A DNA stretch of 7,083 nucleotides from Thermoplasmata archaeon (GCA_021790415.1 JAJYDZ010000083.1:1-7083), one strand, 5' to 3'. Counted from the stretch's first letter, positions 1 to 6,547 are shown. The notes: generated from the sequence alone by a model not told the origin. Program-made: numbers and translations.

Positions 1-797
1 ATAAAATTTGTGAAAAATAGAAAGGGGATAATGGGAATTACTGCTCCCATAATATATGATACACCAACAACCGAGGCGGCCTTCCTTGATTTAGCCTTCT
101 CCTTGTTTATGTCATCAGTTCTTTTGAATCCTTTTTTAATTATCTGCTCTTTTTTGAAAAGGGATATCCTGTATTCTGATTCTGATACTCTAGCTAGATA
201 TGCTCCCAAAGACATGCTGATTGTTCCACCAATGGCAACAACCAATCCGGAGAGTGCAACTAAAATATGATTGCCAATTATCTCTGACAATCCTGCAATT
301 GCTGCAAGTATTTCAACAAGACCATCGCTCATGCCGTAAATTATGCCCCTGCTATCTTCAAGCTGTTCGTCCTTGTCCGGACTGAACGATTGAAATGTCT
401 CCTCGTGATTGATCTCTTCATTGATTATTTTTGAAATTTCATTTTTTTCAGTCCCTTCAGCATCTTTGCTTTCAATATAATTTCTATATTTGTAAATGCT
501 TTCTATTTCGCCCTTTTCCAGTATATTTATTGTAAGGTTTCTCCCTATGATCCGACTGAGGAATATCAGTAACCTGATCTTGACCTTCTTCACCTTGACC
601 GAATCAAGTGAAATCCCCTTTTTATCAGCAATTTTTTTCCAGAATTGAGCATGCTCATTCTCAATATTTGACAATTTGACAAGGCTATCTTTAATGTTTT
701 TTTCTCGGGTTATTAACGCCAGTTTTTTATAAAATTCCCGGTCGGTAATTTCATCCTGATAAAAACCAGAAACTTCCTGATGCTTATTCGGCCTCAT
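1..797 (-). CDS. Ferritin-like/VIT1-CCC1 fusion metal transporter (C-terminus cut off by window edge)
   Basis: The minus-strand frame is open from ATG at 797 to the window edge: 265 codons, no stop. Residues ~10-135 look like a ferritin/rubrerythrin-type four-helix domain with two ExxH motifs (E46..H49, E128..H131) and further candidate ligands E21 and E94/E97. Residues ~151-265 match the VIT1/CCC1 fold: YGMSDGLVEILAAIAGL with the conserved Asp158, then GGTISMSLGAYLARVSESEY with Met195, a short charged cytoplasmic segment (~205-240), and the start of a third membrane segment with the typical GAVIPIIPFLFF. In characterised relatives (plant VIT1, yeast CCC1, rhizobial MbfA, which has the same ferritin-transporter fusion) the protein moves Fe2+ or Mn2+ across a membrane. 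An iron or manganese detoxification role is therefore likely, which suits an acidophile exposed to soluble iron. The remaining helices lie outside the window. The gene is divergent from the aminotransferase gene. No Shine-Dalgarno is visible, and a TATA box about 27 bases upstream suggests a leaderless mRNA. Confidence 0.9.
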   Translation of the reverse strand, partial: MRPNKHQEVSGFYQDEITDREFYKKLALITREKNIKDSLVKLSNIENEHAQFWKKIADKKGISLDSVKVKKVKIRLLIFLSRIIGRNLTINILEKGEIESIYKYRNYIESKDAEGTEKNEISKIINEEINHEETFQSFSPDKDEQLEDSRGIIYGMSDGLVEILAAIAGLSEIIGNHILVALSGLVVAIGGTISMSLGAYLARVSESEYRISLFKKEQIIKKGFKRTDDINKEKAKSRKAASVVGVSYIMGAVIPIIPFLFFTNF

Positions 798-820
798 CTA
801 AAACTTAAATATGTTTCATT

Positions 821-828
821 CTAAAATA
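821..828 (-). promoter_or_regulatory. TATA box of the ferritin/VIT gene
   Basis: On the minus strand TATTTTAG lies 24-31 bases before the ATG at 797, with AAAG just upstream as a weak BRE. This is the distance expected from an archaeal TATA box to a transcription start at the A of ATG, so the transcript is probably leaderless. Confidence 0.5.
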
Positions 829-944
829 CTTTACAATTTCTTAATAATAATTGCTGTTTCATTATCAAAGATCAATTGCTTAAATTATATCCAAAGATAC
901 AATATACGATATTCGTAATTATAGTTCGATTTACATTCACAAAC

Positions 945-960
945 CTATATATTTTTATTA
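945..960 (+). promoter_or_regulatory. AT-rich TATA region of the aminotransferase gene
   Basis: TATATATTTTTATTAG is preceded by CACAAACC, which fits a BRE. Centring TBP on TATATATT predicts a start near 975 and a 9-base leader. Centring on TTTTTATTA predicts a leaderless start at ATG 984. Either way, TTG/ATG codons upstream of about 970 in the same frame would not be in the mRNA, which favours the start at 984. Confidence 0.55.
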
Positions 961-983
961 GACATAGTTTAAAAGGGATTTTT

Positions 984-2354
984 ATGCAAAAAATAAACAG
1001 TGAAATTAAAGATGATGTAATCCAAAAAATTATCCTAAAAACAGAGTTGCCGGGGCCAAATGCAAGGAAGATCATAGGGGATGATGAAAAATTTCTTGCC
1101 ACAACAACCAAGTCATTACCGGCTGTAGCCAGGAGAGCAAAGGGTGTTTTCGTTGAAGATGTTGATGATAACGTGTTCATAGATTTTGCAGCTGGTATCA
1201 GCGTTAACAACATGGGGCACATTCATCCATACATTACAAAGAAGGTGGAAGAGCAGCTATGGAAACTTTGGCACTTTGCAGGAACTGATTATTACTATAA
1301 AGAACAGGTTGATGCAGCAAGAGCAATTGAGGAGATCGCCCCGGGAAATTTCAGCAAGAAGGTTTTTTTCACAAACAGTGGAACTGAAAGCAACGAGGCT
1401 GCAATTAAAGTTGCAAAAATCAACAAGCAGAAACAGGGATTTATAGCATTTATAGGAGGATTCCATGGTAGAAGTCAGGGTGCACTTTCATTCACAGCAT
1501 CGAAGGCCATTCAGAGAAAGGGATTATTCCCAAGCATGCCAGGCGTTGAGCATGTTCCTTTCCCAAATCCATACAGAAATGTGTTTAATATTGATGGATA
1601 TGAAAATCCTGAGGAACTCACAGAATTGACACTGGATTTCATTGAGAAGTATACTTTCAAAATGTATGCCCCTCCTGAGAATCTGGCTGCCATAATGGTG
1701 GAACCAATTCAGGGAGAGGGAGGATATATTGTGCCGCCTCAGGGATTCCATAAAAAACTGAAAAAACTTGCAGAAGACAATGATATGCTTCTCATAATGG
1801 ATGAGGTGCAGACCGGATTTGGAAGGACAGGAAAATACTTTGCGTCAGAGCACTTCGGAGTTGTTCCCGATATCATATCGCTGGCCAAGGCCATTGCGAA
1901 CGGCATTCCAATGGGAGCTACAGTCTTTAGAGCGGACATAGATTTCCCAGAGAAGGGTTTACACTCCAATACATTCGGAGGCAATCCTCTTGCATCAGTT
2001 GCATGTGTCGCAACAATCGAAGCAATGAAGAAAGAAAACGCTGTGGAAAATGCTGCAAAGAGGGGAAAGCACATGGAAAGCAGACTTAATGAACTTAAGG
2101 ACAAGTATGATGCAATCGGAGATGTCAGAGGAAAAGGTCTAATGCTTGCAATTGACTTTGTTAAAGACAGAAGAACCAAGGAACCAGCCACTAAGCTGAG
2201 AGATAAGATTGAGCTTGAATCTTATAAACAGGGAGTACTTCTGCTTTCAACAGGAGAGAGCGCAATAAGAGTAATTCCGCCGTTGATCATCACCGATGAG
2301 CAGGTTGACATGGGTATAGAGGCAATGGAAAAAGCCATCAAAAAATCCCTATAG
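984..2354 (+). CDS. Class III PLP-dependent aminotransferase (GABA/ornithine type; possibly amino-acid racemase)
   Basis: 456 residues, close to the usual size for the family. Landmarks of fold-type I class III enzymes are all present: phosphate-binding NSGTESNEAAIK (131-142), the aromatic-His pair GGFHGR (158-163) that stacks on the cofactor, VEPIQGEGG (239-247) with E240 and E245, MDEVQTGFGRTG (272-283) with Asp273 for the pyridine nitrogen, SLAKAIANG with the Schiff-base lysine K302, and SNTFGGNP (328-335) with T330 for the phosphate. R429 in AIRVIPPL matches the arginine that binds the substrate carboxylate in GABA aminotransferase and pairs with the E245 equivalent. The enzyme is cytosolic and would move an amino group between an omega- or alpha-amino acid and a keto acid. 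Several Pyrococcus/Thermococcus proteins of this subgroup, with a similar PGPxA N-terminus, proved to be amino-acid racemases, so a racemase is a real alternative. The frame stays open upstream to a TTG at 876, but that extension would lie before the promoter, so ATG 984 is preferred. The stop overlaps the convergent hjc gene by 6 bases. Confidence 0.92.
   Translation: MQKINSEIKDDVIQKIILKTELPGPNARKIIGDDEKFLATTTKSLPAVARRAKGVFVEDVDDNVFIDFAAGISVNNMGHIHPYITKKVEEQLWKLWHFAGTDYYYKEQVDAARAIEEIAPGNFSKKVFFTNSGTESNEAAIKVAKINKQKQGFIAFIGGFHGRSQGALSFTASKAIQRKGLFPSMPGVEHVPFPNPYRNVFNIDGYENPEELTELTLDFIEKYTFKMYAPPENLAAIMVEPIQGEGGYIVPPQGFHKKLKKLAEDNDMLLIMDEVQTGFGRTGKYFASEHFGVVPDIISLAKAIANGIPMGATVFRADIDFPEKGLHSNTFGGNPLASVACVATIEAMKKENAVENAAKRGKHMESRLNELKDKYDAIGDVRGKGLMLAIDFVKDRRTKEPATKLRDKIELESYKQGVLLLSTGESAIRVIPPLIITDEQVDMGIEAMEKAIKKSL
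2340..2345 (-). terminator. Possible T6 terminator of hjc, inside the aminotransferase 3' end
   Basis: On the minus strand a run of six T begins four bases after the hjc stop codon (TAG at 2351-2349), and a run of five T follows at 2333-2329. Archaeal termination commonly needs only a T-tract in the coding strand. On the plus strand these bases encode the Lys-rich tail of the aminotransferase, so the A-runs may serve both purposes. Confidence 0.35.
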
Positions 2355-2870
2355 TGATTGAAGGTTTTCAAAGAAAGCAATCATTCTATGCAGTGGGAGA
2401 CCTTCTTCCCATTGCATTATAAAATTATTATTTTTTGTTATTTTTACATTGGGTATTATGGAATATAGAGATCGGAATCTTCCTCTGGGTTCTCCCGGGA
2501 TTGAAAAAATTCTCCATGGATCGTCGTTGGCATTTTTTAGCCTGAATGCATAAATCAGAAAGAGACCGGCATCTTCACACATTTTACTTAATTTAAGGGC
2601 CTGATCCTGATTCTTACCACTGGAAGATGAAAATGTCAAATTATCGCTTGAAGAACTTTTAACCTCAATTATCATTGAAATATCATACCTTATTGCCACT
2701 ATATCAGCGCCCTTTGAACCTGCTGATCTTGTAACATAGAATGGCGATTTTAAAAGACTTTCCAAAGGCTCTCTCTTCTCATAATCAAGTCTATTGGCAA
2801 GTCTCTTTATTGACTCTTTTTTCCCTGAAAGAATTGATACAAGCTCCCTTTCATAAATACTGCCATTCAA
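2349..2870 (-). CDS. hjc: Archaeal Holliday junction resolvase Hjc
   Basis: 173 residues with the archaeal Hjc nuclease core. SIYERELVSIL supplies the first catalytic Glu (E7, equivalent to Pyrococcus Hjc E9). RSAGSKGADIVAI gives D56, and IIEVKSS gives E69 and K71: the complete PD-(D/E)xK metal site. The protein cuts four-way junctions formed in homologous recombination and fork repair, as a dimer on DNA. About 25 extra residues (~16-41, charged and probably helical) separate the ERE motif from RSAGSK compared with Pyrococcus furiosus Hjc, and there is a C-terminal part (DPWRIFSIPG..., then MQWEEGLPLHRMI) beyond the core. From memory, Thermoplasmata homologues share this layout. The only in-frame start that keeps the N-terminal motif is TTG at 2870-2868; an upstream TGA at 2888-2886 excludes a longer form. 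The gene is convergent with the aminotransferase and divergent from the MFS gene, so it is transcribed alone. Function is confident; the start codon is unusual but well forced. Confidence 0.9.
   Translation of the reverse strand: MNGSIYERELVSILSGKKESIKRLANRLDYEKREPLESLLKSPFYVTRSAGSKGADIVAIRYDISMIIEVKSSSSDNLTFSSSSGKNQDQALKLSKMCEDAGLFLIYAFRLKNANDDPWRIFSIPGEPRGRFRSLYSIIPNVKITKNNNFIMQWEEGLPLHRMIAFFENLQSL
2428..2446 (+). terminator. Possible T-rich terminator of the aminotransferase, inside hjc
   Basis: TTATTTTTTGTTATTTTTA on the plus strand, about 75 bases after the aminotransferase stop, is the first strong T-tract downstream. No hairpin is needed for archaeal termination. On the opposite strand it encodes the KITKNNN stretch of Hjc. 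This is an inference from composition only. Confidence 0.35.
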
Positions 2871-2891
2871 TAATTGAGATTTATCTCATCC

Positions 2892-2904
2892 TATTAATTT
2901 CTTT
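2892..2904 (-). promoter_or_regulatory. Candidate hjc promoter
   Basis: Minus-strand AAAGAAATTAATA combines a BRE-like AAAGAAA with a TATA-like TTAATA centred about 25 bases before the TTG start. Spacing suits a leaderless mRNA, and no Shine-Dalgarno precedes the TTG. Leaderless use of TTG is uncommon, so this is tentative. Confidence 0.35.
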
Positions 2905-2910
2905 CAATCG

Positions 2911-2930
2911 GGAAAGGGATATACTTAATA
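2911..2930 (+). promoter_or_regulatory. BRE/TATA of the MFS transporter gene
   Basis: GGAAAGGG (BRE-like) is followed by ATATACTTAATA. The predicted transcription start is near 2951, giving a leader of about 20 bases. That leader contains AAAGGA (2962-2967), a weak Shine-Dalgarno close to ATG 2971. It sits within 20 bases of the opposing hjc promoter. Confidence 0.45.
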
Positions 2931-2970
2931 ATCGCAGAAGAAATCAGCCCGGATCAGAATTAAAGGAACT

Positions 2971-4197
2971 ATGATTCTTGGAAAAATAAGGTTACAAACC
3001 AGTGTCATAAGGGCAATGGGTTATGCTGACTTTATTAGAGGCTTCGGCCGATATCCCACTTGGATACTTCTAGTAATATACCTTTCAACCATCAGGGATA
3101 TGAGTTTCATAGATATTGGTCTCATATTCTTTGTTCAATCCGTCATTTCATTTCCCATAAACATTGCAGGAGGAAGATTCATTGACAGGGTCGGCAGACG
3201 ATCAATAAGTCTGTTCCTTCCCATACCCCTCGTTATACTATATTTTCTTCTATTTATTTCCGTATTATACAATGGAAATATCTGGTTTCTCATAATAGAA
3301 TTCGTCTCCACGGGAATTCTTAGCTCAATTCAGTGGGTCGTTATTAACGCAATAATTACGGATAACTCAACCACTGCAGGTCGGTTAGATGCATTCACAG
3401 TATTGAGGATACTTGGTAATGCCGGTATAGGCGTTGGTCTTGTAGTGTCAGGGGTATTCTCAATTTTTCAACCTGCACTATTCTTCATTGTCCCGGCAGC
3501 TGGCTCCATCATAGAGTTTTTCATCTTCAAAATATATGTTCCTGAATCCAAGCCATCTTTTGCAGAAAACAAACATGAAAATGGTATAAAAATAAAGGTG
3601 TACAGAGATGGGCTTCTCATTATAATAGTTGTAATAATGGCAATATCCGCCCTATTCGCCAATCAGTGGGAAACGCCCACATTACCTTTGTACCTGACAC
3701 GATTCTTAAACATACCTGAGGAATTCATCACAATTCTTTATGCCATTAATACTGTCACGGTAATCGTCTTTCAATATCGCCTGAATATTCTTGCAGAAAA
3801 GATAGGATATGTGAGAAGTTTTTCTTTGGGGTTAGTCCTTTACGCCCTCTCGTTCATTGTCTTTGGTCTTACCGGCAATATCATAATTCTTGCACTTAAT
3901 GTAGTGCTTCTTACACTTGGAGAAAGTCTTACTAATCCCTTCTTCTCTGTAACGGTTTCCAGAATTGCCCCTGCGGATAAACGTGGCGAATACTTTGGAT
4001 TCAGTTCAGCTATTTCTGGTATTATAGGAACATTTTCTCCCTTTGTGGGTACACTTTTCCTCACGATTTTCTTCAATATACCCATAGATATGTGGCTCTC
4101 ATTTTCCATGATCACACTGTTCATGGCTTTTGTGGCACTTTTGACAAGAAGAAAAATTCTGGATCGTGAAGAGAAGATAAAGGCAGGTACATCATAA
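2971..4197 (+). CDS. Major facilitator superfamily transporter, 12 membrane helices
   Basis: 408 residues, strongly hydrophobic, with about 12 predicted membrane segments in two halves (roughly 27-190 and 213-394) joined by a charged cytoplasmic loop (~191-212). The MFS signature motif A is clear in the loop after helix 2: GGRFIDRVGRR (67-77). A weaker second-half counterpart (AEKIG, 275-279) follows helix 8. The conserved region GESLTNPFFSVTVSRIAP (317-334) then ADKRGEYFGFSSAISG resembles helix 10-11 of drug- and metabolite-exporter type MFS proteins. It would be a proton-coupled secondary transporter in the cytoplasmic membrane. Substrate and direction cannot be read from the sequence. The start at 2971 is the first ATG downstream of the predicted transcription start, and the upstream frame is closed by TAA at 2929-2931. 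The acyl-CoA synthetase gene follows after a short gap with its own TATA box, so co-transcription is possible but not required. Confidence 0.88.
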   Translation: MILGKIRLQTSVIRAMGYADFIRGFGRYPTWILLVIYLSTIRDMSFIDIGLIFFVQSVISFPINIAGGRFIDRVGRRSISLFLPIPLVILYFLLFISVLYNGNIWFLIIEFVSTGILSSIQWVVINAIITDNSTTAGRLDAFTVLRILGNAGIGVGLVVSGVFSIFQPALFFIVPAAGSIIEFFIFKIYVPESKPSFAENKHENGIKIKVYRDGLLIIIVVIMAISALFANQWETPTLPLYLTRFLNIPEEFITILYAINTVTVIVFQYRLNILAEKIGYVRSFSLGLVLYALSFIVFGLTGNIIILALNVVLLTLGESLTNPFFSVTVSRIAPADKRGEYFGFSSAISGIIGTFSPFVGTLFLTIFFNIPIDMWLSFSMITLFMAFVALLTRRKILDREEKIKAGTS

Positions 4198-4213
4198 TAA
4201 ATCCAAAACAGAA

Positions 4214-4222
4214 AATATATAC
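4214..4222 (+). promoter_or_regulatory. TATA box of the acyl-CoA synthetase gene
   Basis: AAATATATA, preceded by A-rich CAGAA, is centred at about 4218. This is 26 bases before ATG 4244 and only 14 before ATG 4232. Archaeal transcription normally starts about 26 bases downstream of the TATA centre, so the mRNA should begin at ATG 4244. Confidence 0.6.
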
Positions 4223-4243
4223 CAAGAACGTATGGTCGAAATA

Positions 4244-6133
4244 ATGGATGAGATTGTATACCGCCCAGAGAAGAAGTTTTTGGAAACCACTAACATTTAT
4301 GAGTTGTCACAGAAACTGAATCTCCAGAGCATAGAGGAACTCTATGAATTTGCAGATAAAGAGAGAAAAACTTTCTGGGATGCTGTTGTTGATCACTGTG
4401 ATGTATCCTTTTTTAAGCCTTACACTAAAACTATTGAAGAATCAGAAGGAAAGGAGTGGACGAAATGGTTTAAAGGCGGGACTATAAATCTTTCCTATAA
4501 TTGTGTGGAAAAGTATAAAGAGTCAAGAGATCCGGCCATAATATGTGAGTTTGAGGATAAGACGAACATTATCATTTCATATGCAGATCTAGATTCAAAG
4601 GTTGGTAAACTGGCCGCCTTTTTAAAGAACATAGGGATAAACCGCGGAGAAAGAATCGGCATATTTATGCCGCTCATACCTGAAGCAATTATTGCTATGT
4701 ATGCAATAATCAGATGCGGGGCAGTTGCGGTTCCAATGTTTTCAGGATACGGCAGAGACGCCGTTGAAACAAGAATTAAAGATTCATCAATACGATTTCT
4801 GTTTACCGTAGGATCATACAAACGGAAAGGAAAGGACATTCAGATGGCAAATTCTGTGAGAGGAATTGAAGGGGTCACACTCATTTTGAAGGGAAGTGCG
4901 CAGGAAGGAGATCTGGATTATGACTTGGCAGAGAATTTCAACGGTTATATTGGTTCGGAACATATGGACAGCGAGGAACCAGCCATTATTCTATATACCT
5001 CCGGAACCACTGGAAAGCCAAAGGGAACCGTTCATGTTCATGGAGGAACAACCGTTAATATATTGAAGGAGGTCAAGTATTATTTAAATTTCAAGGAAAA
5101 CGATGTTCTTTTCTGGATCACGGACCTTGGATGGATGATGGGACCATGGTCAATAATCGGCGCAAACGGGCTTAAAGGAACCATATTCCTTTACCCTGGC
5201 GCCGTAGATTACCCCAACGAAGAGAGAGTTTGGGACATGGTTGACAGGAACAAGATCACCATTCTTGGGCTATCCCCAACATTTGTCAGGACAATGAAAT
5301 TCAAAGGAGTTAAAAGGAAATTCAATCATATTAAAGCGTTCGCATCAACAGGAGAACCATGGGACAATGAATCGTGGAAGTATCTTTTTGAGCAGTACGG
5401 AGATTCAAAGGTACCAATCTGTAATATTTCAGGAGGAACAGATATTATAGGATGTTTTTTAGCGTCAACCCCTGCCACACCCCTGAAACCAAGATGCCTT
5501 TACAGAGGATTGGGAATGAACGTATCTGTAATGAATGAAAAAGGAGATGAGGTATTCAACGAGGTTGGATATCTTGTGTCCAAATCCCATTGTCCATCTA
5601 TGACCAGAGGTATTCTTGGAGATAATTCCCGGTATATTCAATCATACTGGTCAAAATTCAAGGGTAACTGGTATCAGGGAGATTGGGCTGAAATGCATAA
5701 GGACGGATATTTCTTCCTTTATGGCAGGGCAGATGAAGTCATAAAAGTGGCTGGAAAGAGGGTTGGGCCAAATGAGATAGAGGATTCTGTGAATTCAGTT
5801 AAAGGGGTTGTGGAAAGCGCAGCCACGGGAATTCCAGATCCAATCAAAGGGGAGGCAATAACAATATTTTACACTGGGAAACCTGGGGATGACACTTTAC
5901 GATCCATAAAGATGCAGGTTGAAAAGGATCTGGGAAAATCTTTCAGTCCAAAATATGTATTTCATATGGAGGCACTTCCAAAGACAAGAAGTGGGAAAAT
6001 AATGAGAAGGGTCATAAAGAGCACTTTCCTTGGAGAGAGTCCAGGTGATCTTACAGGAATAGATGATCCTTCCATCCTGGAAAAGATTAAAATCATGGGG
6101 GTCAAAACCGCTAAAGACAAAGGTGCCGACTAG
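4244..6133 (+). CDS. AMP-forming acyl-CoA synthetase of the acetyl-CoA synthetase family
   Basis: Adenylate-forming enzyme: organic acid + ATP + CoA gives acyl-CoA + AMP + PPi through an acyl-AMP intermediate, in the cytosol. 629 residues from ATG 4244, the usual length of acetyl-CoA synthetases. An N-terminal ACAS_N-like segment (~31-86, with WFKGGTINLSYNCVEKY) is followed by the AMP-binding domain. Visible motifs are P-loop YTSGTTGKPKG (251-261), ITDLGWMMGPW, STGEP (368-372), SGGTD (396-400), YQGDWA (477-482, D480 for the ribose), the hinge GRADEVIK (D497), and PKTRSGK with catalytic K585. In acetyl-CoA synthetase the SGGTD position reads WWQTE. The Trp that closes the acyl pocket is Gly397 here, so acids larger than acetate should fit. 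Acetoacetyl-CoA synthetases and other archaeal short-chain or hydroxyacyl-CoA synthetases are closer models. An in-frame ATG at 4232 would add four residues but lies before the predicted transcript start. The family is certain, the substrate is not. Confidence 0.92.
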   Translation: MDEIVYRPEKKFLETTNIYELSQKLNLQSIEELYEFADKERKTFWDAVVDHCDVSFFKPYTKTIEESEGKEWTKWFKGGTINLSYNCVEKYKESRDPAIICEFEDKTNIIISYADLDSKVGKLAAFLKNIGINRGERIGIFMPLIPEAIIAMYAIIRCGAVAVPMFSGYGRDAVETRIKDSSIRFLFTVGSYKRKGKDIQMANSVRGIEGVTLILKGSAQEGDLDYDLAENFNGYIGSEHMDSEEPAIILYTSGTTGKPKGTVHVHGGTTVNILKEVKYYLNFKENDVLFWITDLGWMMGPWSIIGANGLKGTIFLYPGAVDYPNEERVWDMVDRNKITILGLSPTFVRTMKFKGVKRKFNHIKAFASTGEPWDNESWKYLFEQYGDSKVPICNISGGTDIIGCFLASTPATPLKPRCLYRGLGMNVSVMNEKGDEVFNEVGYLVSKSHCPSMTRGILGDNSRYIQSYWSKFKGNWYQGDWAEMHKDGYFFLYGRADEVIKVAGKRVGPNEIEDSVNSVKGVVESAATGIPDPIKGEAITIFYTGKPGDDTLRSIKMQVEKDLGKSFSPKYVFHMEALPKTRSGKIMRRVIKSTFLGESPGDLTGIDDPSILEKIKIMGVKTAKDKGAD

Positions 6134-6252
6134 ATTACATACATAAACACATACAAAAAAGCTTCTTATCCTGAATTGTCGTAATATATTTGTTGCAGTA
6201 TGTATACAAACACTATATTTCATGAATGTTACGCATAATTAAAGTTCATAAT

Positions 6253-6276
6253 CAATTCGAAATTCCGAATGAATTG
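6253..6276. repeat. Nested inverted repeat (CAATTC / GAATTG)
   Basis: CAATTC at 6253-6258 pairs with GAATTG at 6271-6276, and a nested alternative pairs ATTCG (6255-6259) with CGAAT (6266-6270). It lies 11 bases before a T-tract, so it could be an operator, part of a terminator, or chance in AT-rich DNA. Confidence 0.5.
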
Positions 6277-6287
6277 AATGAACAACA

Positions 6288-6299
6288 TTTTTTTATTTT
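6288..6299 (+). terminator. T-tract, possible terminator of the acyl-CoA synthetase transcript
   Basis: TTTTTTTATTTT is the first strong plus-strand T-tract after the synthetase stop codon, about 155 bases downstream and just after an inverted repeat. The distance is long for an archaeal 3' untranslated region. The same bases plus AATAAG could act as a TATA element for a transcript starting near 6323. Confidence 0.35.
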
Positions 6300-6306
6300 A
6301 ATAAGG

Positions 6307-6318
6307 CAATTTAAATTG
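6307..6318. repeat. 12-base perfect palindrome CAATTTAAATTG
   Basis: Exact twofold symmetry, with the same CAATT half-site as the repeat 31 bases upstream. It is a candidate binding site for a dimeric regulator. All but two bases are A or T, so chance is not excluded. Confidence 0.45.
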
Positions 6319-6503
6319 TTGTTGTAGAGTGTATTATCATAATCGTTGAAATAAGACTACTTCACCTTTCATAAAATAATGAATTTAGATAGAATAGCAG
6401 AAAGCCATTTGCATTGAATAAGTTACCCATACCCATAAAGATTTTATCAGCTTCCAATGAATATAAGAAAATATTTTCTTGCATGGTATGTCAACATGCT
6501 GAT

Positions 6504-6521
6504 CAAAGAAATGTTTAATAA
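6504..6521 (+). promoter_or_regulatory. BRE/TATA of the small hypothetical gene
   Basis: CAAAGAAA (BRE-like, 6504-6511) then TTTAATAA (6514-6521). The predicted start is about 6544, giving a leader of a few bases before ATG 6548 and placing the in-frame GTG at 6539 outside the mRNA. Confidence 0.55.
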
Positions 6522-6547
6522 GAAGATAAAATATAGAAGTGGTTCAT

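Larger units (their letters stand above)
6134..6547. other. 414-base intergenic region without a convincing gene
   Basis: AT-rich, with only very short frames. It holds an A6 run at 6155-6160 (a T6 on the minus strand), a TATA-like CTATATTT near 6213, the inverted repeats at 6253-6276 and 6307-6318, a T-tract at 6288-6299, a short inverted repeat GCATG/CATGC (6481-6485, 6495-6499), and the promoter of the next gene. I see no tRNA, C/D-box or CRISPR signature. The length is large next to the 46-100 base gaps elsewhere in the window, so an unrecognised small RNA or a regulatory zone is possible. Confidence 0.6.

Noticed and set aside
10..270. Plus-strand 86-codon open frame at the left edge
   Set aside because: It is antisense to the VIT1/CCC1 membrane domain, which has clear family motifs.
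872..1222. Minus-strand 116-codon open frame over the aminotransferase 5' end
   Set aside because: It is antisense to the conserved N-terminus of the aminotransferase, has low-complexity Ser/Thr/Ile content and no recognisable motif.
1739..2191. Minus-strand 150-codon open frame inside the aminotransferase
   Set aside because: Antisense to the catalytic core; the Ser/Leu/Ala-rich translation mirrors the codon bias of the real gene.
2971..6133. MFS transporter plus acyl-CoA synthetase as a dedicated uptake-and-activation operon
   Set aside because: The synthetase has its own well-placed TATA box, and the transporter substrate is unreadable; adjacency alone does not support a named system.
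5897..6223. Minus-strand 108-codon open frame at the synthetase 3' end
   Set aside because: Mostly antisense to the conserved A10 region of the synthetase; no motif and no promoter at a suitable distance.
6431..6437. ACCCAT tandem (ACCCATACCCAT) as a repeat array
   Set aside because: Only two units; not an array.
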